Shown: positions 33,641 to 43,440, counted from the first letter of the stretch. The stretch is DNA of 64,000 bases from JAWXBM01 sp964470455 (GCA_964470455.1 CAYYCX010000007.1:19751-83750); one strand, 5' to 3'. Program-made: numbers and translations. Notes: generated by a model not told the origin, from the sequence alone.

Positions 33641-35899
33641 TTATTGGTAATCCCGCGGGATGGTTTCTTCCCAACGCTTCTCGCGCACCACTTCGCCGTT
33701 CTCGGTCAGCCGCCGGAAATACTGGTAATAGAAGTTATCGGTATCGCTGCGGAAATCCAGCCCGCCCTCAAACAGCAGGGTGCGGCCGTTGGTTTCCACC
33801 GTGATCACGTGCGTGCCGATCATCGCGGTGTTCTCAGGGTTTGAATCCAAAGTGCGATGCTCGATGGTTTCGCGATAGGTTTCAGTGCCCCAGGGATACT
33901 GCGAACCGCCGCTGCTGGTGGCCTTGATCACCACCTCGCCGGTTTGCGGGTTGCGGTCCACCGAACTGATTTCGCCGTAGCCAGAGGCTGTTACGTCATC
34001 CGTGGCCAGAGCGCCAAATCCTTCGGCTCCGGCCACCACCACCGGTGGCAGGAATTCGGGTTGCGCCAGGCCTTCAGTGTCCAACAGCGGCAGCACCAGC
34101 CGGGCTGGTGTGTCGCCACCGATCTGCAGCGAAGTGGTCACCGGATAGGGCGTGGGCCAGAACATCGGCCACTGCGCATTGCTGATGGAGAGGCGGATGC
34201 GGTGGCCCGGCTGGAACACCCAGGAGGTGAAATACATTTCGATATCGGCCGGGAAAAACTCACCCGGCACCAGGTCTTCGGGCTCACGAGCAGAATTGCG
34301 GTGCGTACCATTGAAGCCTTTGCCGGTGATCAGCGTGACCTGGCCATCCGGTGCCACGTCGCTGATGCGCACAAACCAGTTGGCGCGGATGGCATCGGAC
34401 GCCACCTGCAGCAGGGCTTTGGGATGGCCGAGGATGGTCAATTCTTCCGTGAGCACCGGCGAGTCGTACACCAGGCTGAAGGTGTCGGTGCCGCGCTGGT
34501 CGTGGGCGATATCGCCCCACCACATCACCGGGCCGCTGGCTTCAAAGCCGGTGGTGGGCATGTTCTTCAATTGGTGCACGGTGGCCTCTGGGGCGCTGGC
34601 CGCAAGTCCGTGGTTTGGCCCGGCGAACCAGGTCTGTTCCGTAACCCGTTCGTTGGGCCAGTGGTCGAGATAGACCCAGCGCCCCGGCGCAACGTCCAGT
34701 CTGGGTCCAGGCGGGTGCCAGTCACGCAGGTACACGGCGAATGCGGGCTCGTCCGTGATGCCGGTGTCGATATCCTTCAGCCAGTAATCAAACCAGCGCG
34801 TGGCCTCGTGGCGCCATTCCATGCCGGGTTCGGGATACGGCTCGTGCGGAAAGCTGTGGTTCCACGCGCCGATCATGGCTTTCACCGGCGCATTTTTCAC
34901 CCGCTCCAGCATGCGTGGCAGGCTGTTGCGGTAGCCGTCGTACCAGCCGCCGATGTGAAAGGTGGGGATGCGGATGGTGTCGTGCCGGTCGCGCCAGGAA
35001 CCGCGGTCCCAGTACGGCCCATCACGCTGCTGGCGCTTGTGCGACAGCACCCAGGGTTCGGCATCGAAGCGGTTTGTGGCCCAGTCATCGTCCAGCACAT
35101 ACTCCGGCGCGCCGGGCATGGCGTTGTACAGCTCGGCCGACATCTCCCAGGAATCGAGGTGCATGATGCCGTCGATGTAGTGCACATCTTCCTGGTACAG
35201 GTCCTCGGTGGCGTCGATGGCGATGATGGTTTTCAGCGCAGGGTGGCCGCGGCCCGCCATCTGGATGGCGTTGAAGCCGCCCCAGGAAATGCCCAGCATG
35301 GCCACCTTGCCGGTGGACCAGGGCTGCGCGGCCAGCCAGTCGAGAACCGCGTCACCATCGGCCCATTCCTGGTCGGAATATTCGTAGGGAACGATTTGGC
35401 CCTCGCTGTTGCCGGTGCCGCGGATATCGACCCGGGCGTAGACATAACCACGCTCGACAAAGTAGCCGTAGTGGCTTTTGTTGCGGTTGAGGTCTTCATC
35501 CTTGCGGTACGGCAGGTACTCCAGCAACACCGGGAACTGCTCGCCGGGTTTGCCGCCGGTAGGCAGCAGCAGGTCCGCCTCGAGGTGCACGCCGTCCGGC
35601 ATCGGGATGGCAACGGTTTCCTTGCGAATACCGTAGTTCGCTGCTGAAGGGGGTTCGGCGGCAATCGCGGCAATGGCAAACAGCCATGCAAACAGGGCAA
35701 GAATTGCAGGAGGCAGCCTGTTGCGGACCGGGCTTGCCCGGTCGCGAGCGTGGCTCGCTCCTACAGCCACTGTCTCCCGGTCGCGAGCGTGGCTCGCTCC
35801 TACAGCCACTGTCTCCCGGTCGCGAGCATGGCTCGCTCCTACAGTGCTGTGGGAGGCAGCCATGCTGCCGACCAGCCGCTCCACAAGCCGCTTCACCAT
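33641..35899 (-). CDS. Exported CocE/NonD-type hydrolase with repeat-derived N-terminal extension
   Basis: A 752-residue hydrolase of the CocE/X-Pro dipeptidyl-peptidase (S15-like) family. Its alpha/beta hydrolase core has the nucleophile in GISWGG (Ser205 from the ATG at 35899) and the family C-terminal jelly-roll domain. Start: an ATG at 35899, six bases after the TAG of the propeller gene (35905-35903), probably coupled. The N-terminus is unusual: MVKRLVERLV is followed by three copies of a 13-residue unit (GASHARDRETVAV pattern) encoded by three 39-bp repeats, then a hydrophobic signal segment (PPAILALFAWLFAIAAIA). The repeats thus sit between the positive N-region and the hydrophobic core. 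Substrate is likely an ester or peptide outside the cytoplasm. Confidence 0.82.
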   Translation of the reverse strand: MVKRLVERLVGSMAASHSTVGASHARDRETVAVGASHARDRETVAVGASHARDRASPVRNRLPPAILALFAWLFAIAAIAAEPPSAANYGIRKETVAIPMPDGVHLEADLLLPTGGKPGEQFPVLLEYLPYRKDEDLNRNKSHYGYFVERGYVYARVDIRGTGNSEGQIVPYEYSDQEWADGDAVLDWLAAQPWSTGKVAMLGISWGGFNAIQMAGRGHPALKTIIAIDATEDLYQEDVHYIDGIMHLDSWEMSAELYNAMPGAPEYVLDDDWATNRFDAEPWVLSHKRQQRDGPYWDRGSWRDRHDTIRIPTFHIGGWYDGYRNSLPRMLERVKNAPVKAMIGAWNHSFPHEPYPEPGMEWRHEATRWFDYWLKDIDTGITDEPAFAVYLRDWHPPGPRLDVAPGRWVYLDHWPNERVTEQTWFAGPNHGLAASAPEATVHQLKNMPTTGFEASGPVMWWGDIAHDQRGTDTFSLVYDSPVLTEELTILGHPKALLQVASDAIRANWFVRISDVAPDGQVTLITGKGFNGTHRNSAREPEDLVPGEFFPADIEMYFTSWVFQPGHRIRLSISNAQWPMFWPTPYPVTTSLQIGGDTPARLVLPLLDTEGLAQPEFLPPVVVAGAEGFGALATDDVTASGYGEISSVDRNPQTGEVVIKATSSGGSQYPWGTETYRETIEHRTLDSNPENTAMIGTHVITVETNGRTLLFEGGLDFRSDTDNFYYQYFRRLTENGEVVREKRWEETIPRDYQ
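35739..35877. repeat. 39-bp tandem repeat (x3) plus one GGCAGCCATGCTGCC arm
   Basis: The 39-bp unit with GTCGCGAGCGTGGCTCGCTCC starts at 35739, 35778 and 35817, each exactly 13 codons. It is followed by CTGTGGGAGGCAGCCATGCTG at about 35848. Both arms of the dispersed family are present. The array is translated as three 13-residue repeats in the hydrolase N-terminus. Confidence 0.88.
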
Positions 35900-35902
35900 C
35901 TG

Positions 35903-38900
35903 CTAGATCCCTGTCGGGGAGACAAACGGCAACTGCCTGCTTTGAGCCCAGTCATTGATGGGTGCGATCAGCTCATTGTTGATGCGCTGCAGTTCAGCCT
36001 GCTGCCGGGACCATTCCGCTTTCACATCGGCCAGCCGTTCCAACTGCCCGCCGGTCACGGGCGCGCCGGTGTCGTCGATCACATCGAACAGATAACGTAT
36101 CTGACCGGCCAGCTTGGTTTCCCAGGCGTCCTCGTCTTCGTAGGTCTGGTGCAGTTTCTGGTTGATGGCCTCATCCCAGGCATTGAGCGCATCCACCGCA
36201 GCTTTGCCCTGGGTTTGCAATTCCGCCTGGCCGGGATAATCGGCCATCAGGGTCTCGATCTGGCCACGCGCCTTGCGCGCTTCCGCCAGCCTTTGCAACA
36301 CCGTGCCCAGCAGCGCTGAGGTTTCATTGGCGCGGTCGGCCCACTCTCGCATTTCAGCCGGCGTGGCAGTCAGGCGCGGGTCGGCCACCAGGCTGAAACC
36401 GGTTTGGGCGGTTTCGCCATTGGCGCTGACCCGCAGTGAGTAATCCCCCGGCAGCACCCGCGGCCCGCTGAAGCCGGCAAACAGCGCGATGTTCTTCACG
36501 CACTGCAGGTTCTCGGTGCGGAAATTCCACTCCCACTTTTGCAGGCCCTTGGACTTGCTGGGGTATTCCGCCTCAAACGGCATGCGTGGGTCGGCGTTGA
36601 CAGCGCGACAGCGTTCGAAATCGGTTTCCTCGCTGGTGTAAGTGCGGATCACCTTGCCGGCGGAATCGAGGATCTCGATCTTCACGCTGTCGGCATCTTT
36701 CGGGAGCTGGTAGTAAACGGGCAGGCTGTTGGGCGGGTTACTGCCTTCGAAGTTATCCGCCCGTCCCGTGCCCTGCAGCATGGTGACGGTGCCGGGCTGG
36801 AATACGCGCAGCTTGTCCGACTCAACCTGCTCCGCCTGGCGCACCACGAACAGGTCATCCAGCACCCAGTAGCTGCGGCCCTGGGTGGCGACCACCAGTG
36901 AATCCTGGCGGATCTTGAGGTCGGTGATGGGCACCGGCGGCAGGTTCAGCTGCAGTGAACGCCAGTTGGCGCCATCGTCATAGGACACGAACATGCCTGC
37001 TTCGGTGCCGGCGTACAGCAGGCCTCGGCGGCTCGGGTCTTCGCGCACCACGCGCACGAAGGTATTGGCCGGTAAGCCTTTGTCGAGGCGTTTCCAGCTT
37101 TTGCCGTAATCGCTGGTCTTGTAGATGTAAGGGCTGAAATCATTCAGCTTGTGGCCGTGTACCGCCAGGTAGGCGGTAGCGGGATCATGCGGGCTGACCT
37201 CGATGGCGTTGATGTAAGCCTCGTCGCTGTATTTGCCTTTGTGCGGCGGTGAGACGTTGGCCCAGTTCTCGCCGCCATCGCGGGTGATGTGCAGGAAGCC
37301 ATCGTCCGCGCCGGCCCAGATGGTGCCGGCCTCGTGTGGTGATTCGACAATGTAGAACAGCGTGTTGTAGTACTCCGCGCCGACGTTTTCAGGGGTCAGC
37401 GGCCCGCCATTGCGGCCCTGCTTTTCCGGGTCATTGCGGGTCAGGTCGGGGCTGATGGCGGTCCAGGTGGCGCCGCGGTCGGTGCTTTTCAGCACGTATT
37501 GGGTGCCGTAGTAAATGATCGAGTGATCGTGCGGTGAAGTGGCCACCGGTGTATTCCAGTTGGTGCGGTAGCGCAGGTCTTTCGCATCCATGCCGAACAT
37601 CATCTGCGGATAGGGAATGATCACGCGGGTGAGTTCGGTGTCGCGGTCATACTCGGTGAGCGTGCCGTTGATGGAGCCGGCGTACACCAGCCGCGGGTTG
37701 TCGGGATCGAACGCCACATGCGCGCTCTCGCCGCCGCCCACGTCGTAGTAGTCCGACACACCGATGCCGCCGTACAGGCTGCGGCTGGCGATGGCCACGG
37801 TGGTGTTGTCCTGCTGGCCGCCGTAAATGCGGAACGGCACCTGGTTGTCGGTGGCCACGCGGTAAAACTGCGCGGTGGGCTGGTTCATGATGGACGACCA
37901 GGTTTCGCCGCCATCAAAGGTCACCGTGGCGCCGCCGTCGTTGCCACTGATCATGTTGTCGGAATCAGCCGGGTTGATCCAGTGATCGTGGTGGTCGCCG
38001 TGCGGGGTGGACACCTTGGTCCAGGTTTTGCCGGCGTCGATGGATTTGTACAGGCCGGTGTTCAGCACCCAGATGGTGTTGGGGTTGATCGGGTCGGCCG
38101 CCATGTGGATGTAGTACCAGGCGCGGGTGTGCAGGGCGCGGTGGCCGTTGATCAATGTCCAGCTGCCGCCGGCATCCTCGCTGCGCCACAGGCCGCCCTT
38201 TTCATGCTCGGCCTCGATGATGGCGTACACGCGTTCCGGCATGGCGGCGGAAATGCCGATGCCGATCTTGCCGATCACATTCGGCAACCCGCCTTCCAGT
38301 TTCTTCCAGCTGTCGCCGCCGTCGGTGCTCTTGAAGATGCCACCCTCGGTGCCGCCGGACTTGATGAACCAGGGCGTGCGCCCGTGTTGCCACATGGCCG
38401 CATACAGGATGCGCGGATTGGACGGATCCATGACGATGTCGGTGGCGCCGGTTTCCGGCCCCACGCGCAACACCTGCTGCCAGGTGGTGCCGCCATCGGT
38501 GGTGCGGTACACGCCGCGTTCATCGCTGGGGCCCCAGATCTGGCCCTGCACCGCCACCAGCGCCACGTCCGGGTTGGTGGGGTGGATCACGATCTTCGCA
38601 ATCTGCCCGGACTTCTCCAGGCCGATGTGTTTCCAGGTTTGGCCGGCATCAGTCGACTTCCACATGCCATCACCGTGCGAGGTGGTGACGCCACGGATCG
38701 GTGCTTCGCCGGTACCGACATACACCACGTTGGAGTCGGATTCAGCCACCGCCACGGCGCCGATGGTGCCCACCTTGAAGAAGCCATCGGAAATGTTTTC
38801 CCAGGTAGTACCGGCATTGGTGGTCTTCCACACACCGCCGCCGGTGGCGCCCATGTAGTACAGGTTGGGCTGGCCAGGAACGCCGGTTACCGCAGTGACA

Positions 38901-39052
38901 CGGCCTCCGCGCCAGGGCCCGACCAGGCGGTATTCAACGCCTTCAAGCCCCGGCGAAGGATTAGTTGCGGCCTGGGTGCAATTGGCAAGCACCAGTATAA
39001 GCAGGGGAAGTGCGGTCAGCAGGATGCGCGAGGGAAGCAGGTGAATTTTCAT
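35903..39052 (-). CDS. Exported Asp-box (BNR-like) beta-propeller protein
   Basis: This 1049-residue protein begins with a signal peptide (ILLTALPLLILVLANCTQAA) and contains about eleven Asp-box segments of the S/T-x-D-x-G-x-T/S-W type (such as TTNAGTTWENI, STDAGQTWKHI, TTDGGTTWQQV, SIDAGKTWTKV, STDRGATWTAI and TRDGGENWANV). Such repeats form beta-propellers, as in sialidases, sortilin-type receptors and exported glycoside-hydrolase-like proteins. The C-terminal 200 residues carry a further helical segment (from about RLTATPAEMREWADRANE). No catalytic motif could be assigned. It probably binds extracellular ligands and lies directly before the CocE-type gene, forming a two-gene operon. Confidence 0.85.
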   Translation of the reverse strand: MKIHLLPSRILLTALPLLILVLANCTQAATNPSPGLEGVEYRLVGPWRGGRVTAVTGVPGQPNLYYMGATGGGVWKTTNAGTTWENISDGFFKVGTIGAVAVAESDSNVVYVGTGEAPIRGVTTSHGDGMWKSTDAGQTWKHIGLEKSGQIAKIVIHPTNPDVALVAVQGQIWGPSDERGVYRTTDGGTTWQQVLRVGPETGATDIVMDPSNPRILYAAMWQHGRTPWFIKSGGTEGGIFKSTDGGDSWKKLEGGLPNVIGKIGIGISAAMPERVYAIIEAEHEKGGLWRSEDAGGSWTLINGHRALHTRAWYYIHMAADPINPNTIWVLNTGLYKSIDAGKTWTKVSTPHGDHHDHWINPADSDNMISGNDGGATVTFDGGETWSSIMNQPTAQFYRVATDNQVPFRIYGGQQDNTTVAIASRSLYGGIGVSDYYDVGGGESAHVAFDPDNPRLVYAGSINGTLTEYDRDTELTRVIIPYPQMMFGMDAKDLRYRTNWNTPVATSPHDHSIIYYGTQYVLKSTDRGATWTAISPDLTRNDPEKQGRNGGPLTPENVGAEYYNTLFYIVESPHEAGTIWAGADDGFLHITRDGGENWANVSPPHKGKYSDEAYINAIEVSPHDPATAYLAVHGHKLNDFSPYIYKTSDYGKSWKRLDKGLPANTFVRVVREDPSRRGLLYAGTEAGMFVSYDDGANWRSLQLNLPPVPITDLKIRQDSLVVATQGRSYWVLDDLFVVRQAEQVESDKLRVFQPGTVTMLQGTGRADNFEGSNPPNSLPVYYQLPKDADSVKIEILDSAGKVIRTYTSEETDFERCRAVNADPRMPFEAEYPSKSKGLQKWEWNFRTENLQCVKNIALFAGFSGPRVLPGDYSLRVSANGETAQTGFSLVADPRLTATPAEMREWADRANETSALLGTVLQRLAEARKARGQIETLMADYPGQAELQTQGKAAVDALNAWDEAINQKLHQTYEDEDAWETKLAGQIRYLFDVIDDTGAPVTGGQLERLADVKAEWSRQQAELQRINNELIAPINDWAQSRQLPFVSPTGI

Positions 39053-39391
39053 GGATTAAACCCGGTTTGTGTCTTTTGTGGATTCAGCAGCATACTGAAA
39101 ACTACATCCAGTCGCACCTGCATGGCCATATCCTGGCTTGGTGGCCTTGCCCCTGCCCGATTGACGCGTTGCTGGTACGTGATGGACAAAAGCTATTCAT
39201 CCATGTTTGCGCATTTGCCACTTTACTCGCGTTAAATTTATGTTTAATCTGCTTATGCAAGTTAGTAGGCGCAACGGGCCTGCTCTACTCCCGCCAACGC
39301 CTCAACTGTATCCGCCTGTCTGGTCGGGCGGAAAAATTCCAAAAACCATAACGAGTTGAACCAGAGTTCAGTCTGTAACCGGGGAAACACT
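39053..39391. promoter_or_regulatory. Divergent intergenic region upstream of a TonB receptor
   Basis: About 340 bases between the leftward propeller gene and the rightward TonB receptor. An AT-rich stretch near 39222-39262 is the likely promoter area for the receptor. No palindrome, repeat or RNA gene was recognised. Confidence 0.4.
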
Positions 39392-41743
39392 ATGCACACA
39401 GCTAGAATTAATCGTTCCGTCTGTAATAGATTTATTTTTGGATTGGCTGCCGGGTTCCTGCTGCTGCCCAGCGCACCGGTGTTTGCCCAGACGCTGGAAG
39501 AAGTGATTGTTACTGCGCAAAAGCGCGAAGTAGTGCTGCAGGATGCGCCGCTGTCGATTTCCGCTTTTTCAGGCGAAACGCTTGAAAGAGGCGGCATCCA
39601 GAATGCCGAGGACCTGGCCAGGTCGACAACCGGCCTGTCATTCACCAACCCGACGCCGTTCGACATCGAATTCAACATGCGCGGCGTGATGAATACGCGC
39701 CTCGATGCGCCCAGCGCCTCACGCTCGGTGGGCTTGTTCCTGGACGAAGTGGTGGTAGGCCGCATGGGCCTGATCAGTGCCGACTTCTACGATGTGGAGC
39801 GCGTTGAAGTCCTGCGCGGCCCGCAGGGCGTACTGCTGGGCAAGAACGTGGTCGGCGGCGCCATCAACATCATCACGGCTTCACCGGAATTCGAAACCTC
39901 CGGAAAAGTCACGGGCACCCTGGGCAACCTGGATTTGCGCCGCATCACCGGCCATGTAACCGGAGGCCTGAGCGAGAATGTGGCCGCACGCGCAGCTTTC
40001 CAGTACCGCACCGATGACGGCTTTGCCGAAGATGCGGTGACCGGCCGCGACCTGCACGATATCGACAGCTTCCAGGGCCGCATGGCGTTCCTGTACCAGG
40101 GCGAGGAAGACTTCACTGCCAACCTGGTGGTTGATTTCATGGATGAGTCCGGAAACGGTACCTGTACCATTGGCGAAAACGGCAATCCGTGGGCGGTTGC
40201 CCGTGCCTTCCTGGGGCTGACCGACATTCGTCAATGCATGCCGGAGCCGGTGCAGTATTCCATTACACCCGAAGGCAGGGTCGGGTTCTTCAACCGCGAT
40301 TCAATGGGCGTTAACCTGCGGCTGGACAAGGGCTACGAAAACTACACCTTCACCTCCATCACGGCCTACCGTACCGGTGATGGCCAGAGCCAGTACTCGC
40401 AAACCGGCCTGGGCCCGGATGCACCCGGCCTGGCGGCGGAGTTTTTTGCCCGGGTTGGCGCTGGAAATATCGCTGGCGCGATTCCCCTGGGCCTGGCGTT
40501 CGATTTCCCGGTCAATGAAATCGAAGACCTGAGCCAGTTCAGCCAGGAATTCCGCTTCACATCCGAGCCTTCCGACAGCCGTTGGGACTGGATTGCGGGT
40601 GGCTACTACCAGCAGGACGAAGTGGACAAGTTTGACCGCTTCTGGTCGGAAGTTCTGTTGGGCGCCATCGGCGCGGCCCCGGGCAGCCTCAATGGCGAGA
40701 GTACCTGGGATAACTCAGCTGATATCAAGAGCTATGCTCTTTTCGGGCAACTGGGGTTCCAGATCACCGACACGCTGAAATTTACCGCCGGTGGACGTTA
40801 TACCCAGGACAAGATCAGCGGCCACATCACCGGCACCGCGGTCCGGCTGGGTGACAAGTTCCGGCCCCAGGATCTGATACCGCAGACACCGCTGACCGGT
40901 GAACCGGGTCCCGGCGGTGTTCTGATTCCCTACCCGCAGGGTGGCGGTTACAGCACTCCTTATGGCGAAACCTTTGATGAAACCACCTTTCAGGGCATTC
41001 TGGAGTGGCAGGCCACCGACGACATGTTGCTGTACGGCACCATTTCCGAAGGCTACAAGAGCGGCGGTTTCCAGGACACGCCACCCAATACCCTCGGCGC
41101 CACACTCGCCTATGATCCCGAGAACGTCACCAACTACGAAATCGGCCTCAAGTCGGAGTTCTTCAACAACCGCGTTCGCCTGAACGGCGCCTTGTTCTAC
41201 ATGGACTATGCCGACCTGCAGGTGGAGTTCACCAACGACGTCTGCCTGTGCAACATTGTGTCCAATGCCTCTGACGCTGAGATCAAGGGTGCCGAACTCG
41301 AGATGCAGTTCGCCGCCACCGAGTCGCTGTATGTCTGGGCCTCTGGCTCCTGGGTGGATACCGAGTACCTCGACTATGTGATCAGCACCGGTGATTTTTC
41401 CGGCAACCAGATGCAGCGCACGCCCGAGTTCCAGTTCAACACCGGCTTTGAATTCACCACCGGCGCCGGCAGCTGGGAAGATGCCCTGTTGTTCCGCCTG
41501 AACTACACCTGGCAGGATGAAATGCCCTGGGCCCACACCAACGTGGCCTGGGAGCCGTCGTTCGGACTGGTGGATGGACGCATCAGCCTGGCGCCGCAAG
41601 GCCAGCCCTGGAGCGTCTCGGTGTGGGGCAAGAACCTGACGGATGAAGATGTGCGCGCCAACGTGATCGAATTCCTCGGCGGCATCGCATCGATCTACAC
41701 GCCACCCCGCACTTACGGCGTGGATGTGACCTGGGAGTTCTGA
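39392..41743 (+). CDS. TonB-dependent outer-membrane receptor
   Basis: A 783-residue TonB-dependent receptor. The signal peptide (RFIFGLAAGFLLLPSAPVFA) is followed by a TonB box-like TLEEVIVTAQKRE, a plug domain (IQNAEDLARSTTGLSF, RGVM, VEVLRGPQGVLLGKN), and a large beta-barrel ending in VTWEF, the terminal aromatic of outer-membrane barrels. I start it at 39392, seven bases after GGGGA, rather than at 39356. The VTAQKRE signature is common in receptors for complex organic ligands, not only iron. It lies in a neighbourhood rich in secreted hydrolases, so it may import oligopeptides or similar products. A strong terminator follows. Confidence 0.94.
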   Translation: MHTARINRSVCNRFIFGLAAGFLLLPSAPVFAQTLEEVIVTAQKREVVLQDAPLSISAFSGETLERGGIQNAEDLARSTTGLSFTNPTPFDIEFNMRGVMNTRLDAPSASRSVGLFLDEVVVGRMGLISADFYDVERVEVLRGPQGVLLGKNVVGGAINIITASPEFETSGKVTGTLGNLDLRRITGHVTGGLSENVAARAAFQYRTDDGFAEDAVTGRDLHDIDSFQGRMAFLYQGEEDFTANLVVDFMDESGNGTCTIGENGNPWAVARAFLGLTDIRQCMPEPVQYSITPEGRVGFFNRDSMGVNLRLDKGYENYTFTSITAYRTGDGQSQYSQTGLGPDAPGLAAEFFARVGAGNIAGAIPLGLAFDFPVNEIEDLSQFSQEFRFTSEPSDSRWDWIAGGYYQQDEVDKFDRFWSEVLLGAIGAAPGSLNGESTWDNSADIKSYALFGQLGFQITDTLKFTAGGRYTQDKISGHITGTAVRLGDKFRPQDLIPQTPLTGEPGPGGVLIPYPQGGGYSTPYGETFDETTFQGILEWQATDDMLLYGTISEGYKSGGFQDTPPNTLGATLAYDPENVTNYEIGLKSEFFNNRVRLNGALFYMDYADLQVEFTNDVCLCNIVSNASDAEIKGAELEMQFAATESLYVWASGSWVDTEYLDYVISTGDFSGNQMQRTPEFQFNTGFEFTTGAGSWEDALLFRLNYTWQDEMPWAHTNVAWEPSFGLVDGRISLAPQGQPWSVSVWGKNLTDEDVRANVIEFLGGIASIYTPPRTYGVDVTWEF

Positions 41744-41772
41744 TGCTGAAGGGAAGCGCTCCTGCCGGAACC

Positions 41773-41866
41773 ATGTAGGAGCGAGCCATGCTCGCGACAG
41801 AAAACTGGAATTTCGGCAGCGTGGCTGCTTCCCGTCGGAGCAATGCAGGAGCGAGCCGGGCTCGCA
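41773..41866. repeat. Dispersed repeats between receptor and phosphatase genes
   Basis: GTAGGAGCGAGCCATGCTCGC near 41774, GGCAGCGTGGCTGC near 41815, and GCAGGAGCGAGCCGGGCTCGC near 41844 are family members, degenerating left to right. They lie between the receptor's stop and its terminator. Confidence 0.78.
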
Positions 41867-41875
41867 ATAACCTCA

Positions 41876-41913
41876 AACGGGGCCAGAACCTGAGTTCTGG
41901 CCCCGTTTTTTTT
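41876..41913 (+). terminator. Strong rho-independent terminator
   Basis: AACGGGGCCAGAAC and GTTCTGGCCCCGTT form a 14-bp perfect stem with a CTGA loop, followed by eight T. It terminates the TonB receptor transcript (stop at 41743) just before the next gene. Confidence 0.93.
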
Positions 41914-41933
41914 AACACCAGGAAAGCCACCCG

Positions 41934-43073
41934 GTGAAATCCAAAACCACGAAATTGATTCGACGGGGCTGTGTATGCGTCCTGGTATGGGCCGGTGTGT
42001 GTACCGCCAGTCCGCTGTTGGCCGAGCCACTGCAAACCCGTAACGTAATCCTGCTCACACTGGATGGCGTTCGTGCACAGGACATCTTTAGCGGGCTGGA
42101 TGAAACCATCGCGCAGCACGACGCAAAACAGGAATATTCAGAAATTGCCGAGGTGCGGCAGCGCTATGTCGGTGATGATGCCGGGCAAAGGCGTGCCGCC
42201 TTGTTGCCCAACTTCTGGAACCGCCTCGCGCCGCGGGGCGTGGTGCTGGGCAATGCCGCTTACAACAATCATGTCACAGTGCAGAACCGGATTCTGTGGT
42301 CCACGCCGGGGTATGTGGAAATGCTCACCGGCGCGCCACGGGCGGATGTCACCGACAACGTCGATCACCGGTTTCCCTACCCGACTGCATTGCAGCTTGC
42401 CCGCCAGAAGCTGGGCCTCGGTTTTGGAGAAGTGGCGCAGATCGGCTCCTGGGATGGTTACTCGCTGGCATCGGCCAATGGCGACGATGCTTTCCTGATG
42501 GTAGGCACCTTCGATGCCGTGCCGGAGCCTTACAGCAATGCCCGCATGACCGAACTCGCGGAGCTGCGGCGTGAAGTGATGGGGCTGTGGTCTGAAGGCA
42601 GTAATGACACCCTGACCTTCCGCATCGCGCTCGAGTACCTGCAGAAGAACCAGCCGCGGGTTATGTGGCTGGCGCTGGTGAATTCCGATGACTGGGCGCA
42701 CGCTGATCGTTACGACCGCTACCTGGACTACCTGCACCAGGCGGATGGGTTCCTGGGTGAATTGTGGGATACGCTGCAGGCTGCGGATAACTACCGCGAC
42801 CGCACCACCCTCATCATCACCACCGACCACGGCCGTGGCCTGCAGGGTTCCGACTGGGCTGAACACGACATCACCATTCCCGGCAGCGAAGCCATCTGGC
42901 TGGCGATCATTGGCCCGGATACGGCTGATGTGGGCGAGGTAAAGTCACCGGGCACGGTCTACCAGGGCCAGGTCGCCGCCACGCTGCTGTACTTGCTGGG
43001 AATTGACTATCGGCAACTGGGCGTGGATGCCTTGCCGCCAATCGAACTGTTGGGTATCCGGTTGGAGCAATAG
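41934..43073 (+). CDS. Exported alkaline-phosphatase-fold hydrolase (phosphodiesterase/sulfatase-like)
   Basis: A 379-residue exported enzyme of the alkaline phosphatase superfamily. A signal peptide (CVCVLVWAGVCTASPLLA) precedes VILLTLDGVRAQDIFSG, the typical first metal-site segment with the Asp in LTLDGV. Later come ALVNSDDWAHADRY and TTDHGRGLQG, where DHGRG and the DxH-type residues supply the second metal site, and the final GQVAATLLYLLGIDY. It starts at GTG (41934), nine bases after AGGA. It likely cleaves phosphodiester or sulfate esters outside the cytoplasm; the exact bond is not visible. A transcription terminator just upstream separates it from the receptor, so it has its own promoter. 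Confidence 0.85.
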   Translation: MKSKTTKLIRRGCVCVLVWAGVCTASPLLAEPLQTRNVILLTLDGVRAQDIFSGLDETIAQHDAKQEYSEIAEVRQRYVGDDAGQRRAALLPNFWNRLAPRGVVLGNAAYNNHVTVQNRILWSTPGYVEMLTGAPRADVTDNVDHRFPYPTALQLARQKLGLGFGEVAQIGSWDGYSLASANGDDAFLMVGTFDAVPEPYSNARMTELAELRREVMGLWSEGSNDTLTFRIALEYLQKNQPRVMWLALVNSDDWAHADRYDRYLDYLHQADGFLGELWDTLQAADNYRDRTTLIITTDHGRGLQGSDWAEHDITIPGSEAIWLAIIGPDTADVGEVKSPGTVYQGQVAATLLYLLGIDYRQLGVDALPPIELLGIRLEQ

Positions 43074-43088
43074 CAGCGAGACTTGCCC

Positions 43089-43195
43089 GGGATAGGGTCG
43101 GCAGCACGGCTGCCTTCTACAGTGGAAGTGAGCCATGCTCGCGATGGTTCGGCTGCCTCCTACAGTGGGAGCGAGCCATGCTCGCGATTGTTCCA
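43089..43195. repeat. Dispersed two-armed repeats
   Basis: GGCAGCACGGCTGCC, then two copies of a GTGGAA/GGGAGC-TGAGCCATGCTCGC arm with a CGGCTGCCTCC arm between. The array lies between the stop codons of convergent genes. Confidence 0.82.
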
Positions 43196-43197
43196 GC

Positions 43198-43440
43198 TCA
43201 CTCCTGTTCCAACACCCGCCGCATCGCCTGGCAAAACCGCAAAGCCGCATAAGCTTCAAATTCGACCGCCGGGTCCAGCTTGCGGTCCCAGGCCTCGTTG
43301 ATCTGGTCCAGGCAGTCCAGCACCGTGGCGGTGCCGAGTTCGCCTGGCTCCAGCTGGTCCAGGCGATCAGCCATCGCCAACAGAAAGTCGCCAAAACCGT
43401 ACATGTCAAAACCCGGCGAAGCCGGCTCCAAAACCGTCAC
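43198..43440 (-). CDS. Small hypothetical acidic protein
   Basis: An 80-residue frame, acidic and helical, with no recognisable domain (FLLAMADRLDQLEPGELGTATVLDCLDQIN). The ATG at 43404 (MYGFGDFLLA) is the more natural start; the longer start at 43440 begins in a dispersed repeat. Its coding quality is fair and it ends just before the repeat array, which supports it as a real small gene, but no function can be given. It is isolated between convergent genes. Confidence 0.45.
   Translation of the reverse strand: MTVLEPASPGFDMYGFGDFLLAMADRLDQLEPGELGTATVLDCLDQINEAWDRKLDPAVEFEAYAALRFCQAMRRVLEQE

Noticed and set aside
33857..35647. Long rightward frame (about 596 codons) over the exported CocE hydrolase
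   Set aside because: High GC makes open frames common on the opposite strand; its product lacks any domain, while the leftward frame has a full catalytic core and signal peptide.
37718..39235. Long rightward frame (about 505 codons) over the propeller gene
   Set aside because: Antisense to a protein with eleven Asp-box motifs; composition is rich in Gly/Val/His as in shadow frames.
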